A stretch of 51,294 bases of DNA from Spirochaetales bacterium (lineage in GTDB: Bacteria; Spirochaetota; Spirochaetia; DSM-27196; Alkalispirochaetaceae): assembly GCA_028282545.1 (NCBI GenBank), contig JANQHT010000011.1, forward strand, positions 1 through 51,294. Direction: 5' to 3'. Within the stretch, counting starts at the first letter, position 1. Each line of letters opens with the position of its first letter. A program made the position numbers and the translations under genes. Positions 50,012 to 51,294 of the stretch are shown here, one piece after another. The notes below the pieces were generated by a model. It was not told where the DNA came from. It was given only the letters and a program-made list of their open reading frames with translations, and did no database searches.

Positions 50012-51294
50012 TTCTGTTCAAATTTGCCGGCAGGTTTATGGTGATCTCAGTGCCGCGAGCCGGCTCTGAGTCTATCCTCAAGGACGAGTGCTCACCGCAG
50101 TACAGCTTCAGCCGCTCATCCACCGCCCGCAGACCAAAGCCGCCGGAGCCCCCAATAGTTCTGCACGTGCCGTCCTTATACCCGTTTGTGACTGAGGAGA
50201 AACCGACGCCATCGTCCTTTACCCGGATCTGAACGTGGCCGGGTGAAGCATTTGCGATCACGTCGATGCGGCCACCTCCCGGCTTGGGCTTCAAACCATG
50301 ATAGATCGCGTTCTCAACAAGAGGTTGGATGGTCAGTTTCGGCAAGACAACGTTCCTGATCCTTCCATCTACTGTTTTTCGGTACGCAAACTTATCAGGG
50401 TACCGCACCGTCAGAATCTCGACAAAGCGGTCGGTTAGTTCAAGCTCTTGTTCGAGCGATATCATTGAAGATCCATCGTTCAGGACGGCCTCGTAGAAGG
50501 CCGACAAGTCGTTTACCATTGACACCAGTTCTTCTGTCCGCCCGAGTTCGGCCAGTCCGCAGAGTGCATCCAGGGAATTGTGCAGAAAGTGCGGATTCAA
50601 CTGGGAAGTCATCAGTTCCAGCTCGTGTTCTCGTTTTTGCCGCTCTTCGCGCGTGATGGCCGCAACGAGGAACGAGATCTTGTCCACCATCCGATTGAAC
50701 GTCTGGGCCAGAATACCTAACTCGTCTCGGTTGCCAATTGCCAGACGCGTGGAGAAATCGCCCTCACCAACCAATCTGGCGGCCTTTGTCAATTGTTCAA
50801 CGGGCTTCGAAATCTGCTTTGACGCGCGAACGATGAGCAACGTTGTCACAACAACTCCTCCCAGGAGAATGGCAATCGACTTGATCAGAAGACCCGTACG
50901 ATTCTTCACCAACTCCCGTATTGGAACGATGCTCCTGATTTCCCAACCAAATCTCTTGTACGGCAGCGACACCTCGAGGCTGTTCCGGCCCCGCAAGTTG
51001 CCCGGCGGATCTCTCCGATCGTGAATCGATTCCAACCGGGCTTCGTCAGGGAGGTTGATCCCTTCTCCCTTCGAGTCGATGATGTAGATTGACCCGGTTT
51101 CGCCGATCCCGAACGATGAAAAGAGGCCGGCAATAGCGTCCACCCTCACGAATGCCTCAATAGCGCCCATTGGTTTCCCGGCCAACGCGTCGTTGAAGCT
51201 TCTCCTGTAGGTCACCACATGGTGATGTTCACCCGCCACGGTGTACGGACTGATCTCTATCCCCTCCCATCCCCCCCTGATGGATTGGTACTCC
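50001..51294 (-). CDS. YesM-type sensor histidine kinase, N-terminus beyond the window
   Basis: The frame is open to the right edge (at least 430 residues), so the GTG at 51239 is not the start. The visible part holds the end of an extracytoplasmic Cache-like domain (GSIYIIDSKGEGINLPDE), a membrane helix (SIAILLGGVVVTTLLIV), a HAMP domain, the His_kinase motif LNPHFLHNSLDALCG and an ATPase domain (IQPLVENAIYHGLKP). It probably senses an extracellular sugar and phosphorylates the AraC-type regulator whose gene it overlaps. The first membrane helix lies outside. Confidence 0.92.
   Translation of the reverse strand, partial: EYQSIRGGWEGIEISPYTVAGEHHHVVTYRRSFNDALAGKPMGAIEAFVRVDAIAGLFSSFGIGETGSIYIIDSKGEGINLPDEARLESIHDRRDPPGNLRGRNSLEVSLPYKRFGWEIRSIVPIRELVKNRTGLLIKSIAILLGGVVVTTLLIVRASKQISKPVEQLTKAARLVGEGDFSTRLAIGNRDELGILAQTFNRMVDKISFLVAAITREERQKREHELELMTSQLNPHFLHNSLDALCGLAELGRTEELVSMVNDLSAFYEAVLNDGSSMISLEQELELTDRFVEILTVRYPDKFAYRKTVDGRIRNVVLPKLTIQPLVENAIYHGLKPKPGGGRIDVIANASPGHVQIRVKDDGVGFSSVTNGYKDGTCRTIGGSGGFGLRAVDERLKLYCGEHSSLRIDSEPARGTEITINLPANLNRNAV

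Noticed and set aside
1-51294. CRISPR arrays, tRNA or rRNA genes, transposases and phage genes
   Set aside because: I looked for repeat-spacer patterns, conserved RNA cores and recombinase motifs and saw none; a covariance-model scan would be needed to exclude small RNAs.

Overview
The window looks like a chromosomal segment of a free-living, carbohydrate-using spirochaete (order Spirochaetales is my inference). It is GC-rich and gene-dense. Six solute-binding proteins of five unrelated transport types carry the same spirochaete-like export signal, which ends in a Phe-Ala/Ser-Gly-Gly-Gln type junction. No rRNA, tRNA, CRISPR array, IS element or phage gene was seen, and no gene-free stretch exceeds about 200 bases.

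Layout. (1) 1-749: two gene stumps meet at a hairpin: a 2-oxoacid oxidoreductase alpha-subunit fragment that stops early, and an MFS transporter without its N-terminal half. (2) 767-8551: a membrane-anchored AraC regulator, then a periplasmic LolA-like protein, a TolC-type lipoprotein, an adaptor and an RND pump; the last three genes overlap by 4 bp each. (3) 8548-22450: a hydroxy-acid/sugar-acid island with a LarA-like protein, two complete TRAP transporters (the first divergent from a GntR/FCD regulator, the second followed by a LytS/LytR-type two-component system), and an operon of 2-hydroxyacid dehydrogenase, zinc alcohol dehydrogenase and short-chain dehydrogenase. (4) 22598-27931: a purine/nucleoside salvage locus, with a deaminase divergent from a BMP-type binding protein, one ATPase and two permeases. 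(5) 27972-28671: two more gene stumps, an AraC DNA-binding domain and a sugar permease C-terminus, truncated at the same point. (6) 28694-36117: a minus-strand glycan-use locus with a GH172-type (DUF2961) protein, a NarL-type two-component system, a sugar ABC transporter and a Gfo/Idh/MocA oxidoreductase; an N-acetylhexosamine 1-kinase-like gene diverges from it at 36309. (7) 37509-40342: a cupin regulator and the threonine-degradation pair tdh-kbl. (8) 40478-44273: an iron(III) ABC transporter. (9) 44450-44923: methylglyoxal synthase. (10) 45062-51294: a GH29 alpha-L-fucosidase, a second sugar ABC transporter and a YesM/YesN-type two-component system that runs off the right edge.

The genes describe a cell that scavenges dilute small carbon sources. 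TRAP systems would take up organic or sugar acids, which the racemase-like and dehydrogenase enzymes would then convert. Two sugar ABC systems, each controlled by its own sensor kinase pair, would import products of glycan breakdown (fucose, hexosamine, arabinose- or fructose-type units). The purine and iron importers and threonine catabolism complete the set.

The most notable patterns are: the shared palindrome GTACCGCGGTAC placed at almost the same distance upstream of two -10 boxes in the GH172/sugar ABC locus; a hairpin between binding-protein gene and next transport gene in four transport operons; the common signal-peptide junction in six binding proteins; a Lys-to-Arg change in the active site of the short-chain dehydrogenase; a LytTR-like repeat pair upstream of the second TRAP operon; and two places where pairs of truncated genes abut, which read as deletion scars or assembly joins.
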